Source: Planctomycetaceae bacterium
GTDB lineage: Bacteria; Planctomycetota; Planctomycetia; Planctomycetales; Planctomycetaceae
NCBI GenBank assembly: GCA_015485495.1
Contig: WFTL01000081.1
Coordinates: forward strand, 1-44,473
Reading direction: 5' to 3'
Length of the DNA: 44,473 nucleotides
In this document: piece by piece, positions 32,863 through 41,168 of the stretch
Position numbering within the stretch: position 1 is the stretch's first letter
Layout of the letters: every line of letters begins with the position of its first letter
The notes under the pieces: model-generated
Databases searched by the model: none
What the model was told of the DNA's origin: nothing
What the model saw: the letters and a program-made list of their open reading frames with translations, nothing else
Translations under genes and position numbers: made by a program

Positions 32863-35241
32863 TCATTCCGGATCACTCATTCGATACAGCGGCAGCAGAC
32901 GGTAATAGACTTCCAGAGTGAGCGTGGCCAGAGCGGTGGAATACAGGCGGCCGCCGTAACGTCCCCAGGGCCCGTTCGGATCCCAGCTTCCCGCCAGCGG
33001 GCCGGAAGCGACCTGCTCGGCAATCAGCGTGTCGCGCACGGCCGCGTTCCATTCGTCCCAGGCCGGTCCGCCGAACTGGTACATGGCCAGGGTGCCGTAG
33101 TACCAGTAGTACAGATTCAGTTCAGACAGCCGCGGCAGATGATCGAGCAGGTAACGGACGGATTCTCTGCTGCGTGCCGTATCCCGTCGGAATCCCAGCA
33201 TCTGCTGACAGAACAGAGCTTCCGCCGTCATGGCCGGAGTGACCGGTTCCCCCGGACGGTAGCCGAACAGTCCGCCCCGCGTTCCCTGGCGGACACTGCT
33301 GATGAACCGAAACATCCGATCTTTGGAAGCCCGCGGAATTCGGACCCCTGCGATTTCCGCGCTTTTCAGGGACATCAGCTGCCACCCGAACATACTCACA
33401 TCTCCCGCCTGACCGCGGGCATATCGCCAGCCGCCACCTTCACTCTGCTGCCCGATCGTGAAGCGCACGGCACTGAGCAGGGCGGTGCGCAGACGCAGTT
33501 CGTCCACGCGCCGCAGCGACCAGGCATGAGCGTCGGCCAGAGCCGTCGCGGACAGCATCCACAGACGGTTCCGGACCAGGACCGCCTGCCCGGTGGACAC
33601 GCTGCCGCCGGGAACCGCGGCGGCGATCGTGACCGCCGGCGCCAGCAGGTCGGGATCCACAATGGGATCCGGCACGGCTTCCTCCTGCATTCCCAGAGCT
33701 TCGGCCAGGGCATACGTGGCCATGGCATGGCAGTACATCCGCGCGTACTTGCGGGCCGGTCCGGCCAGACTGCCGTCATCGGCCTGCTGGCGGATGATCC
33801 AGTCCAGGGCCCGATCCACCTGAATCGCATAACGGCCCTGTTCGTGCGTGTATCCGGCGCCCAGGAATGCCAGCGTGACCAGAGCCGTGATTCCCGTGTC
33901 CGCATCGCGGCCGGAATAATCCCGGTCGACCTTCAGTTCATCGATTTTCACCAGCCCGGCTCCGTGAGCGCTGGCGTCCCAGCGCCCATCCGGAAGCTGC
34001 TGGCGCGACAGCCAGGCCAGACTGCGTTCCACCGTGGCTTCGGACCGTTCCGTCCCGCCGAACCGATACACCGCCTCCCGTCGGTATTCCCGGCTGCGCA
34101 GACGGTATGCGGCCGGCTGCCGATCGCGGCGGCGAATCCGAATTTCTTCCGGCAGCGTCAGATCGGCTTCCAGCCGTGCGGCGCCGTGGCGGTCCGGGAC
34201 CCGCATCCCGACCCGAACGTCTTCGTAGCCGGACGACAGCGAAAGGGGCGTCCGTGATTCCGAAGATGTCATCCGGGACGGACGGAGCCGATCCGGTGCC
34301 GGCCGACGCGACCGACCGGCCCGGGGCAGACTGCGGGCAAGGGACGCGGCCGGGCCTGTCGGCCCGGCCGCCGGTTCCGATCCGGCTTCGGATGACTCGA
34401 CCGGTTCCGATGCGGACACCGGAGCCGACCGGCGGCGGATGTCTTCATCGAACTGCGGATCCCGGACCGGCCGCGCCGACCGGACATCGCTGACAGCCAG
34501 ATCCGGACCGACCGATTCCAGCTCCACCCGCGGATCGATCCGTTCCATCCGCCCGGCCGTCTCCGGACGTGCCGGAACGGACGGATCTTTTTCCGGCCGC
34601 CGGATCTGCGAAGCCATGCGCTGTGCCGGAACCTCGGGACCATCGCGGCCGTGATGTTCGTGCCGGATATCCAGGTCTGCGGCCGGGTCCTGAGCGGCCG
34701 ATTCGCGGGGTTCCGGCAGATCGGTGTCTTCCGGGAAATCGGACGTCGGTTCCTGACGGTCCAGAAACTGGTCAGCTTCCGGCAGGTCAGCCTGCAGCGC
34801 CGGCGGCCGTTCCGCCTGGCGCTGCGGCGGCGGGGCGGCCGTCAGGGTCCGGGCCGGCGGCGGCAGACGGTCCAGGTCGATTTCCATCCGTGTGGGTTCT
34901 TCCGGAACAGGCGTGTTGCCGGATTCGCGAAACGTCAGCTCCTCGTCGCTCTGCACGAGCACTTCTGTCAGCACCTGCGCCGGTTCGAACACCTTTCGCG
35001 GCCTGCGGGCCGGCAGCGGTTCGAAGACTTCCAGTCCCAGCAGGCAGACGCTGTGCACGAGCAGCGATGCGATCAGCGACTTGATGGCGATGTTGCGGTC
35101 TCCCCACCGCGTGACGAGCATCGTGACCAGATGGATGAGCGATGCGGCCATGGCCAGCAGCAGCAGCAGCACGATGACGTCATCCCCGCTCAGGGGACGT
35201 CCGTACCAGAGTCTGCGGAGGACAGGCTGCACCACCGTCAT
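32863..35241 (-). CDS. Membrane-anchored TonB-like linker + alpha/alpha toroid fusion
   Basis: A 792-residue protein. Two N-terminal membrane helices (about 22-43, VIVLLLLLAMAASLIHLV; about 53-70, SLIASLLVHSVCLLGLEV) precede a Pro/Glu/Arg-rich linker of about 330 residues, of the kind seen in TonB and other envelope-spanning proteins. The C-terminal half (about 410-785) consists of squalene-cyclase-type repeats: LSRQQLPDGRWDAS, IIRQQADDGSLAGP, IGQQSEGGGWRYARG, RQGTRGGLFGYRPG and ASGPLAGSWDPNGPWG. It overlaps the end of the exbD gene by 4 bases (ATGA) and is translationally coupled to it. The pairing suggests that this protein is moved or gated by ExbD, but an ExbB motor subunit is not adjacent. 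Enzymatic cyclase activity is not indicated. Confidence 0.85.
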   Translation of the reverse strand: MTVVQPVLRRLWYGRPLSGDDVIVLLLLLAMAASLIHLVTMLVTRWGDRNIAIKSLIASLLVHSVCLLGLEVFEPLPARRPRKVFEPAQVLTEVLVQSDEELTFRESGNTPVPEEPTRMEIDLDRLPPPARTLTAAPPPQRQAERPPALQADLPEADQFLDRQEPTSDFPEDTDLPEPRESAAQDPAADLDIRHEHHGRDGPEVPAQRMASQIRRPEKDPSVPARPETAGRMERIDPRVELESVGPDLAVSDVRSARPVRDPQFDEDIRRRSAPVSASEPVESSEAGSEPAAGPTGPAASLARSLPRAGRSRRPAPDRLRPSRMTSSESRTPLSLSSGYEDVRVGMRVPDRHGAARLEADLTLPEEIRIRRRDRQPAAYRLRSREYRREAVYRFGGTERSEATVERSLAWLSRQQLPDGRWDASAHGAGLVKIDELKVDRDYSGRDADTGITALVTLAFLGAGYTHEQGRYAIQVDRALDWIIRQQADDGSLAGPARKYARMYCHAMATYALAEALGMQEEAVPDPIVDPDLLAPAVTIAAAVPGGSVSTGQAVLVRNRLWMLSATALADAHAWSLRRVDELRLRTALLSAVRFTIGQQSEGGGWRYARGQAGDVSMFGWQLMSLKSAEIAGVRIPRASKDRMFRFISSVRQGTRGGLFGYRPGEPVTPAMTAEALFCQQMLGFRRDTARSRESVRYLLDHLPRLSELNLYYWYYGTLAMYQFGGPAWDEWNAAVRDTLIAEQVASGPLAGSWDPNGPWGRYGGRLYSTALATLTLEVYYRLLPLYRMSDPE

Positions 35242-35660
35242 GACGATTCATCCTGAACCGGACGGAAGGCCAGCGAAAAGCGGTGAATCCGCGCCTGATG
35301 ACACACGCTCATCACATCGATGATCGACTGATACAGCGACTGTCCGTCGCCGCGAATGAGGACGGTCTGCTGAGCGAATGTGCGGCGGGCATTTTCCAGA
35401 CGATCTTTGAGTTCAGCCAGAGTCAGCTCAGTGGATCCGATCGTGATGCGTCCGGAGCGTGTCACATTGACCACGATCGGATCCGGAGCCCGGGACATGG
35501 GAGCCACCGCGGGAGCCTGCGGCATCTCGATGTCGAACTGCTGTTCGATTTCGCTGAATCTCGTCCCCACCATGAAAAAGATGATCAGCAGGAACACGAT
35601 GTCGATCATCGGGGTGAGATTGAGGGCCGGTTCTTCCAGTGATTCCGTCCGCAGAGGCAT
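35238..35660 (-). CDS. exbD: ExbD/TolR-family proton-motive-force transducer
   Basis: A 140-residue protein. One membrane helix (about 21-40) carries the ion-pathway aspartate in NLTPMIDIVFLLIIFFM. The extracytoplasmic ExbD/TolR domain follows, with SRAPDPIVVNVTRSGRITIG, then VLIRGDGQSLYQSIIDVMSVCH. The start at 35660 is decided by a perfect GGAGGT ribosome site and matches the family length of about 140; the open frame extends 48 codons further upstream but without support. ExbD normally works with ExbB in a 5:2 complex that uses the proton gradient to drive TonB-type partners. Here it is followed, with a 4-base overlap, by a TonB-like linker/toroid gene. Confidence 0.92.
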   Translation of the reverse strand: MPLRTESLEEPALNLTPMIDIVFLLIIFFMVGTRFSEIEQQFDIEMPQAPAVAPMSRAPDPIVVNVTRSGRITIGSTELTLAELKDRLENARRTFAQQTVLIRGDGQSLYQSIIDVMSVCHQARIHRFSLAFRPVQDESS

Positions 35661-36074
35661 GGCGGCGACCTCCGATTTCATGCTCGAACACCACCGGAAC
35701 CGCTCAGGCGGCCCGGAGCAGCCTGGCCGCATTGTATGCGCCCGGAGCTGCGGCGCAGACCCCGGTTTGAACCGATTTCCGACCGCGGCAGGGACCGCCC
35801 GCACTCACCCGAACGCCCCGCGGGGCGTCCGATTGTTCCGGATCTGACGCGCCTGACGGCTCTGCGGACGGCAGCAAAGTCTGGCGGAACCCTCTGTTCC
35901 GCGTGCCTGCAGAACGGAACCCGGGGAAATGGGCCGCGTTGCCGATTCCCGGCTGTTCCCCCGTTTTCACGTGCTAGGGTTGCACCGAATTCCTCAGAAC
36001 TCCGTCCGGAAGCATCCGCGGCAGGAGTCTGTTCGCGACACGCAGATGATCCCAGAACCAGCGGCGAGGTCCCG
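35661..36074. other. Divergent gap between exbD and the following plus-strand gene
   Basis: About 410 bases. Both long frames that cross the gap are extensions of the flanking genes and lack similarity. There is no exbB-like frame here. No convincing promoter was found. Confidence 0.4.
35668..35673 (-). promoter_or_regulatory. Ribosome binding site deciding the exbD start
   Basis: GGAGGT on the minus strand stands 7 bases before the ATG at 35660. It is one of the strongest ribosome sites in the window and argues against the longer upstream frame. Confidence 0.75.
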
Positions 36075-36758
36075 ATGGGCTTTCTGAAGAAGTTTCTCAA
36101 GACGACAGCACGCGACGGCGAAGCCCCGCAGGCACTCAGCAGCTTCCGGAATGTGTCGGAAGATGAACTGAATGCCCACATGGAAGTGGCCCGCTACGGC
36201 GATTTCACACTCACCGACGCCGTGCGCCCGTCGTACTCGCTCGAGGTCATCCCCCGTACCGGGTACCGGCGCGAATGGTACGTCGATCAGAATTCCGGGA
36301 CCCGCATCCCGGTCCTCATGGCATCCGTGACCCGGGAACGCCTGTTCGACACATTCCTGTCGCTGCTGGATCCGCTGGGCGAATCCGTCGATGTGGTTCT
36401 GGAAACCAGTCACTGCGGCACGACCGCCAATCATACGGATCTGTACCGGGAACACATCGATCTGGCGGTTCTGCAGAGTGTGCTTTACGACTTTGAAGAC
36501 ATGCTGCTGGACGACGGCTGCTGCGGCATCGCGGTGCTGAATCCCCGCACGCCCATGGAAGTGCAGCTTGATGAACACAAACTGCTGTTCGTCTATGGCC
36601 ACAACAACGCCGAATACGAAGCCGCTCTGCAGAACAACGGCGTTCCCGCGTGCGACGATATTCGCTTCATCACAGAAGCCGAACATGTCCACTCATCCAC
36701 CGATGAGTTCCAGGAACGTTTTGCACAGCTGTGCTGGCAGCTGGGAATCGACGAATGA
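36075..36758 (+). CDS. Unknown soluble protein, 227 residues
   Basis: The protein starts MGFLKKFLKTTAR, an amphipathic basic helix, and continues as a mixed alpha/beta domain: SYSLEVIPRTGYRREWYVDQ, SVTRERLFDTFLSLLDPLG, VVLETSHCGTT and GIAVLNPRTPMEVQLDEHKLLFVYG. The last segment resembles a sandwich or ferredoxin-like core with many acidic residues. No catalytic motif or family was recognised. The open frame extends 113 codons upstream; the ATG at 36075 follows GCGAGGT and is the first start with a plausible ribosome site. The next gene on the same strand is 33 bases away, so they are likely co-transcribed. High conservation of coding style suggests a real gene. Confidence 0.72.
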   Translation: MGFLKKFLKTTARDGEAPQALSSFRNVSEDELNAHMEVARYGDFTLTDAVRPSYSLEVIPRTGYRREWYVDQNSGTRIPVLMASVTRERLFDTFLSLLDPLGESVDVVLETSHCGTTANHTDLYREHIDLAVLQSVLYDFEDMLLDDGCCGIAVLNPRTPMEVQLDEHKLLFVYGHNNAEYEAALQNNGVPACDDIRFITEAEHVHSSTDEFQERFAQLCWQLGIDE

Positions 36759-36791
36759 TCGATTCCCGCAATCCGTGATGAAAGGAACACG

Positions 36792-37841
36792 ATGGCTCAG
36801 TCCCCTCCTGCAGCCGCACGGTTTCATGTGATCGCCGCGCCGCATCGCACGGATCTTTTCCCGGACACTTCGCGCCGAAAGCATCGCGCCGTCGCTGCCG
36901 GCCTGCTGATTGCCGTTTCCCTGTCCGCCGGCTGTGCAGCCTTTGTTCCCTCGTCGCTGCACACTGCATCCCGGGCGGACAAACCTGCTTCCTCAGACGC
37001 CCCGCCGACAGACCGCATCGCGGCGACCGGACAGCCCCGCGGCCTGCTGACAGCCGCGCCTCCCTTCGCCTGGCAGACGGGAGGACGGACGGACGCCGGA
37101 CAGCCGCTGGAAATCGTCACCATCGGCCGCGGCGGTTTTCGGACTCTGCTGGTCGGAAGCGTGGGCGGACACGACCCGGCCGCCGTGCGGCTGACCGAGA
37201 AAGTCGCCCGCTATCTGCACCGGAACCAGGCCATTCTGGGCGGCATCTTCGTCCGCGTCATCCGGACACTCAACCCGGACGGACAGCAGCGGCGCCAGTA
37301 CACGAATGCCGATCGCATCTATCTGAATTCCCGCTTCCCTTCCGACGGCCGCATCCCTGCCGGGCAGTCGCTTCCGAAAGAAGTGCAGTTCCTGTTCCGC
37401 CAGGTCCAGGACCTGAAACCTCAGCGAATTCTTCACCTGCGGACCATCCCTGGAGACCAGGGGCTGATCGCCGCCAGTCCCGGAGCAGCCGAATCGGCCC
37501 GGGATGCCGCGCAGTGGCTCGGCTTCCGCCTGAAGTCTCTGCCGGATGCCGTCCGTGACGGAACCCTGGAAGCCTGGGCCGCCCGGCGGCCGGACTGCGA
37601 CATGATCACTGTCGCCATTCCGGCATCCACCGATCCCGGCGACGTGTGGCCGCTTTACGGCGATGCGATTCTGAGCCTGCTGCTCGATGGCAGCGCAGAC
37701 AGCCGCCGGATGGCACGGGAACAGGAACACCGCCAGGCCCGGCAGGCGCAGCGATTCCGGCGATCTCGTGCGGCCGGATCTGCGGCCGGTTCCTTCCACG
37801 ACGACACGGCCTTCGACGAAGTCACCGCTCCCCGGGAGTAG
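36792..37841 (+). CDS. Putative lipoprotein with degenerate M14 carboxypeptidase-like fold
   Basis: A 349-residue protein. A membrane/signal segment (about residues 32-47) ends in the lipobox LSAGC, so Cys48 is a likely lipidation site. The core (about 90-300) is M14/MpaA-like: the PLEIVTIG strand, LLVGSVGGHDP where active enzymes have GxHxxE, and TLNPDGQQRRQYTNADRIYLNSRFPS where active enzymes have NPDGxxxxxRxNxxGVDLNRNFP. The Glu of the HxxE zinc ligand set is missing, and the later catalytic Glu could not be located, so activity may be lost or changed. The C-terminus is Arg/Ala-rich. An AAAGGA site precedes the ATG. It overlaps the next, convergent gene by 20 bases. Confidence 0.72.
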   Translation: MAQSPPAAARFHVIAAPHRTDLFPDTSRRKHRAVAAGLLIAVSLSAGCAAFVPSSLHTASRADKPASSDAPPTDRIAATGQPRGLLTAAPPFAWQTGGRTDAGQPLEIVTIGRGGFRTLLVGSVGGHDPAAVRLTEKVARYLHRNQAILGGIFVRVIRTLNPDGQQRRQYTNADRIYLNSRFPSDGRIPAGQSLPKEVQFLFRQVQDLKPQRILHLRTIPGDQGLIAASPGAAESARDAAQWLGFRLKSLPDAVRDGTLEAWAARRPDCDMITVAIPASTDPGDVWPLYGDAILSLLLDGSADSRRMAREQEHRQARQAQRFRRSRAAGSAAGSFHDDTAFDEVTAPRE

Positions 37842-38256
37842 CCCCGGAATCGACCGATCGACCGGGGTGACGGCATCCGCGCCAGACGATGGCCGCCAGA
37901 GGCCACCACCAGGCGAGGTCGTTCAGCGGCACCAGCCGGAGCACGTCTGCGGGAATCTCGCCGCGCACAACCGCCGTGACCACGCCGATCGGGCCCAGAA
38001 TTTTCGCCAGCAGTCCCGTGGCGATGACCGCCCAGTGCCGTTCCGGATCCGTCGCCGCGATGAAGTACCCCACGCCGGCCAGCAGAATCACCAGGCCGGT
38101 ACCCTGCCACAGGAACAGATCGTGCGGCACCTTCGGAAGCCCCCACACCCGGGCGGCCGGATCCGGCAGCAAAATGATAAAGGCTCCCCAAAGAACGCTG
38201 TGCAGGCCGGCCAGCAGCAGAATTCGGCGCATCCACGGCGGAACGGAACGGGACAT
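37822..38256 (-). CDS. Small four-helix membrane protein, unknown
   Basis: A 144-residue protein with about four hydrophobic helices: ILLLAGLHSVLWGAFIILL, LVILLAGVGYFIAA, WAVIATGLLAKILGPIGVVTAVV and LNDLAWWWPLAAIVW. The motif VWGLPKVPHDLFLWQGTG and the short charged DPERHW loop between helices are likely conserved features. No enzyme motif was seen. The ATG at 38256 (MSRSVPPWMRR) is preferred over a GTG nine codons upstream because the first helix follows a normal basic N-terminus. The 3' end overlaps the lipoprotein gene by 20 bases on the opposite strand. Confidence 0.68.
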   Translation of the reverse strand: MSRSVPPWMRRILLLAGLHSVLWGAFIILLPDPAARVWGLPKVPHDLFLWQGTGLVILLAGVGYFIAATDPERHWAVIATGLLAKILGPIGVVTAVVRGEIPADVLRLVPLNDLAWWWPLAAIVWRGCRHPGRSVDSGATPGER

Positions 38257-38306
38257 GGCGGACACATCAGAAACCGCCCGCACGACGGGGGCCGGAACAG
38301 CGGATC

Positions 38307-38345
38307 AAAAAAGGCATGGTTCCTGAGGGGACCGGAACCATGCCT
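38307..38345 (-). terminator. Intrinsic terminator of the small acidic gene
   Basis: A perfect 12-bp stem (38334-38345 with 38312-38323) with a 10-base loop is followed on the minus strand by a run of six T (38307-38312, partly in the stem). It lies 35 bases after the stop codon. Confidence 0.93.
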
Positions 38346-38379
38346 GAAGCAGGGAGTGTTCTGTGGAAACGCGCCGGTG

Positions 38380-38706
38380 TCAGGCGAGTTCGAAATCTTC
38401 TGCGTCTTCTGTTTCGGACGCGGCAGCCGGCAGATTGTCGTCGACAATCAGGTTGCCCACACTGCCGGGACCGTGATCATAACAGTCGTCGTGATGCCAC
38501 AGCGGCAGGCCGGCTGCATAACGGGCTGCCAGCATCATGACTTTTTCTTCAGAACCCGGTTTGGCTGCCGTGGGAGCAGACGGGTCCACACCGAGCGACT
38601 TCAGTTCCTCCTCAAACCCGACATCCAGATCACTCAAGAATTCATAACCCTCGATTCCGGCCAGGGAATCCAGGGCCACACCTTCGTCGACGTACGATGA
38701 CGACAT
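38380..38706 (-). CDS. Small acidic protein of unknown function
   Basis: A 108-residue, strongly acidic, probably cytosolic protein. Recognisable features are a helical first half (VALDSLAGIEGYEFLSDLDV, then FEEELKSLGVDP), a central KVMMLAARYAAG helix and a His/Asp cluster LWHHDDCYDHGPGS at about 69-82 that could bind metal. The tail is nearly all acidic (ASETEDAEDFELA). No family was recognised. It is a self-contained unit: a near-consensus promoter at 38981-39009, about 265 bases of leader, and a textbook terminator at 38307-38345. That suggests strong and specific expression. Confidence 0.72.
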   Translation of the reverse strand: MSSSYVDEGVALDSLAGIEGYEFLSDLDVGFEEELKSLGVDPSAPTAAKPGSEEKVMMLAARYAAGLPLWHHDDCYDHGPGSVGNLIVDDNLPAAASETEDAEDFELA

Positions 38707-39106
38707 TCACTGACTCCAAAGCGTGTGAGACCACAACAAAACTGCCTCCATTCCATTGGTCACTTTTCGAACATCCGACCGAAATGCATCTGCACAGGAA
38801 CGGGATCGACTGCTGACGCGCCCTGCCCTCCGGGCTTCTCTTCTGGCGTCCCGTCAGTATCGATCGGTTTCAGACTGTCTGCATGACAGATGCCCGCGCG
38901 CAGACTACCTGAGAATATCACACTCAAAGGAACGGCCCGCGCTGCCGGTGTCGGATCTTCGTCAATCCGTTTGGGGGCCGATTCTTGAGTCGCCGTGGCG
39001 GAATGTCAACAAAAAAGAATGCCGCGGCCCGGTGATTCTGACGGAAGCTGCCGCCCCTTCTGTCGGCCCGTCGGCAGCCGGCCCGACACGGGCCCGGGAC
39101 ATCGGA
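38707..39106 (-). other. Long leader region of the small acidic gene
   Basis: About 265 bases lie between the predicted transcription start near 38974 and the start codon at 38706. The transcript would carry a 5-bp hairpin near 38875-38889 and a nine-codon upstream frame at 38760-38789 (MHFGRMFEK). Neither is a known riboswitch. The bases from 39010 to 39106 simply separate it from the end of the sigma54 regulator. Confidence 0.35.
38981..39009 (-). promoter_or_regulatory. Near-consensus sigma70-type promoter
   Basis: On the minus strand a perfect TTGACA (39004-39009) is followed after exactly 17 bases by AAGAAT (38981-38986, four of six). It points to the small acidic gene and lies just past the end of the sigma54 regulator gene. 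Confidence 0.6.
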
Positions 39107-41131
39107 TCAGCCCCCTGCGGAATCGGCGGAGGAACGATCCGGACGGGAAACCTGGTAGCGTTTCAGTTTCCGATCCAGCGTCGACCGTTCGATGCCGAGA
39201 ATCTGAGCGGCCCGTGATTTGTTCCAGTCCGTGTGTTCCAGCGTGGCCAGGATGTGCTCCCGCTCAATGTCCGCCAGAGACACGGCGCGATACCCGCCGG
39301 AACGGACGGCCGCCGCTCCGGCCGGACGCAGCCGGTCCGACAGACTGGACAGTTCGATGTCGTCCGCTCGGATCTGTTCGGAACGGCACAGGATCACGGT
39401 GCGTTCCATCGTGTTCTGCAGTTCCCGCACATTGCCCGGCCAGTCGTATTCCAGCAGCCGTGCTTCGGCGTCCGGAGTCAGTTCACGGATGACGCGGCCC
39501 GTTTTTTCCGCGTATTTCTGCAGAAAGAACCGAGCCAGCGGGATGATGTCGTCGCGGCGTTCCCGCAGGGGTGCTGCGACCAGTTCCGCCACATGCAGAC
39601 GAAAATACAGATCCCGGCGAAACTGTCCGTCTTCGACGGCCTGTTCCAGATCGCGGTTCGTGGCCGCAAGGATGCGGACATCCACGTGAATCGGTTTGCG
39701 GCCGCCCACGCGTTCGAACGGATGGCCCTCCAGAACGCGCAGGAACTTGGCCTGAATCGCGGAACTCATTTCCCCCACTTCGTCCAGAAACAGCGTCCCC
39801 TGATCGGCCTGCTCGAATCGCCCGATTTTCCGTTCCGTGGCTCCTGTGAACGCGCCTTTTTCATGCCCGAACAGTTCGCTTTCCAGAAGGCTTTCGTTGA
39901 GTGCAGCGCAGTTCAGGCAGACGAACGGGCCGTCGCGCCGGGGACTGGCCGAATGAATCATGCGGGCGATCAGTTCTTTGCCGCAGCCGCTTTCTCCCCG
40001 AATGAGCACACTGGCGTCGGTTTCCGCAACCAGCCCGATCCGTTCCTTCAGTTCCCGCATCACCGGACTGTCCCCGATGAGCTGCTGGCCGGATTCGAGC
40101 TGTCGCCGCAGCGTGCGGCTGACGGACCGGGCCTGAGCCACTTCAGACTGCAGGGATTCCTTCTGAAGCTGCGTTTCCAGAGAAATGGCCAGCTGACCGG
40201 AAACCGCCAGAGTGAACTCCAGATCCTGCCGGTCCAGAGCGTTGTCGGGATTCGTCGCATACAGGTGAATGAGACCCAGCAGGCGGTCTCCGCGCACCAC
40301 CGGAGTACAAATGACGCTCCGCGCCCGCATTTCCCCCAGACTGTCGAACGAAGCCAGATTCCGGTCGTCGCTGACATCCCGCGCCAGCACGGCCTCCCGG
40401 CTGGACAGAACCACTTCGGACAGACTTTCCGACACCCGCCGATAAGGCAGATCGTCGGTGCTGTGCCAGGCCAGAAGCTGCAGGTCGTTCGGAGTCGGCT
40501 GCTCGGGACCATCCGGTGCGGCCAGCAGAACGGCCGCAATGTCGGCGACCGTTTCGCGAACCAGACTTTTCAGAACCACATCGATCAGTTCCTGACGCGT
40601 TGCCGCCGCCCCCATTTCCAGACCAAGCTGATACAGGCGCGTCAGTTCCTTCTGAACAGCACCGGACGGGATGTCGGCCGTCAGAAAATCGGGCTGCGTG
40701 CTGCGGTGAAGAATCGCAGGAGCTTCATCATTCAGCCCCGAATAGGTGGCCGTGTTGGCTTCCTGAGCAGAACGGTCGGGATCCGGCGGCGGCGGCATCC
40801 GCTGCAGATCGTCGACGAAGGCCAGGCGGCACTGTCCGATTTCGATCAGATCGCCGGACTCCAGAACCCGGTCGCCGGTGATCCGTTCGGACCCCAGACG
40901 CGTTCCGTTGCGGCTGTCCAGATCGCGCAGTTTCCACCCTTCCGGCGAATGAAACACTTCACAATGATGGCGGCTGCACGCTTCATCCTGCAGAACGACC
41001 CGATTCGTGGCCGCCCGGCCGATCGTCACAATCTGACCGGGCCTCAGCCGGATCACGTCCCGCCAGGTCATTCCGTCCCAGCTCAGAAGGTAAGCTGTGC
41101 CGGATGGATCTTTTGTCGGTTCACTGGGCAA
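39107..41131 (-). CDS. FHA-GAF sigma54-dependent transcriptional activator
   Basis: A 674-residue regulator with domains in order: FHA (about 30-105; [23 protein letters not shown] and RDLDSRNGT, phosphothreonine-binding), GAF sensor (about 165-330), AAA+ sigma54 activator (about 350-590; Walker A GESGCGKE, the sigma54-contacting GAFTGA loop, Walker [10 protein letters not shown]) and a Fis-type helix-turn-helix (about 625-665; [20 protein letters not shown]). It should bind upstream of -24/-12 promoters and drive sigma54 polymerase. It replaces the usual receiver domain with FHA, so phosphorylation of another protein is the probable input. The first codon appears to be TTG at 41131; an internal ATG at 41071 would cut off the FHA start. 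A 15-codon frame (41121-41168) overlaps the start. Confidence 0.95.
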   Translation of the reverse strand: MPSEPTKDPSGTAYLLSWDGMTWRDVIRLRPGQIVTIGRAATNRVVLQDEACSRHHCEVFHSPEGWKLRDLDSRNGTRLGSERITGDRVLESGDLIEIGQCRLAFVDDLQRMPPPPDPDRSAQEANTATYSGLNDEAPAILHRSTQPDFLTADIPSGAVQKELTRLYQLGLEMGAAATRQELIDVVLKSLVRETVADIAAVLLAAPDGPEQPTPNDLQLLAWHSTDDLPYRRVSESLSEVVLSSREAVLARDVSDDRNLASFDSLGEMRARSVICTPVVRGDRLLGLIHLYATNPDNALDRQDLEFTLAVSGQLAISLETQLQKESLQSEVAQARSVSRTLRRQLESGQQLIGDSPVMRELKERIGLVAETDASVLIRGESGCGKELIARMIHSASPRRDGPFVCLNCAALNESLLESELFGHEKGAFTGATERKIGRFEQADQGTLFLDEVGEMSSAIQAKFLRVLEGHPFERVGGRKPIHVDVRILAATNRDLEQAVEDGQFRRDLYFRLHVAELVAAPLRERRDDIIPLARFFLQKYAEKTGRVIRELTPDAEARLLEYDWPGNVRELQNTMERTVILCRSEQIRADDIELSSLSDRLRPAGAAAVRSGGYRAVSLADIEREHILATLEHTDWNKSRAAQILGIERSTLDRKLKRYQVSRPDRSSADSAGG

Positions 41132-41168
41132 CAGTCTGTTCCACTGCCTTTTCCACTGAGGATTTCAT
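41121..41168 (-). other. Short 15-codon frame overlapping the start of the sigma54 regulator
   Basis: ATG at 41168 opens [15 protein letters not shown] and ends with TGA at 41121-41123, in a different frame and 8 codons past the regulator's TTG (41131). The composition looks like a real N-terminus. It could be a translationally coupled leader peptide, or the true N-terminus joined by a frameshift. It has no strong ribosome site. Confidence 0.3.
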
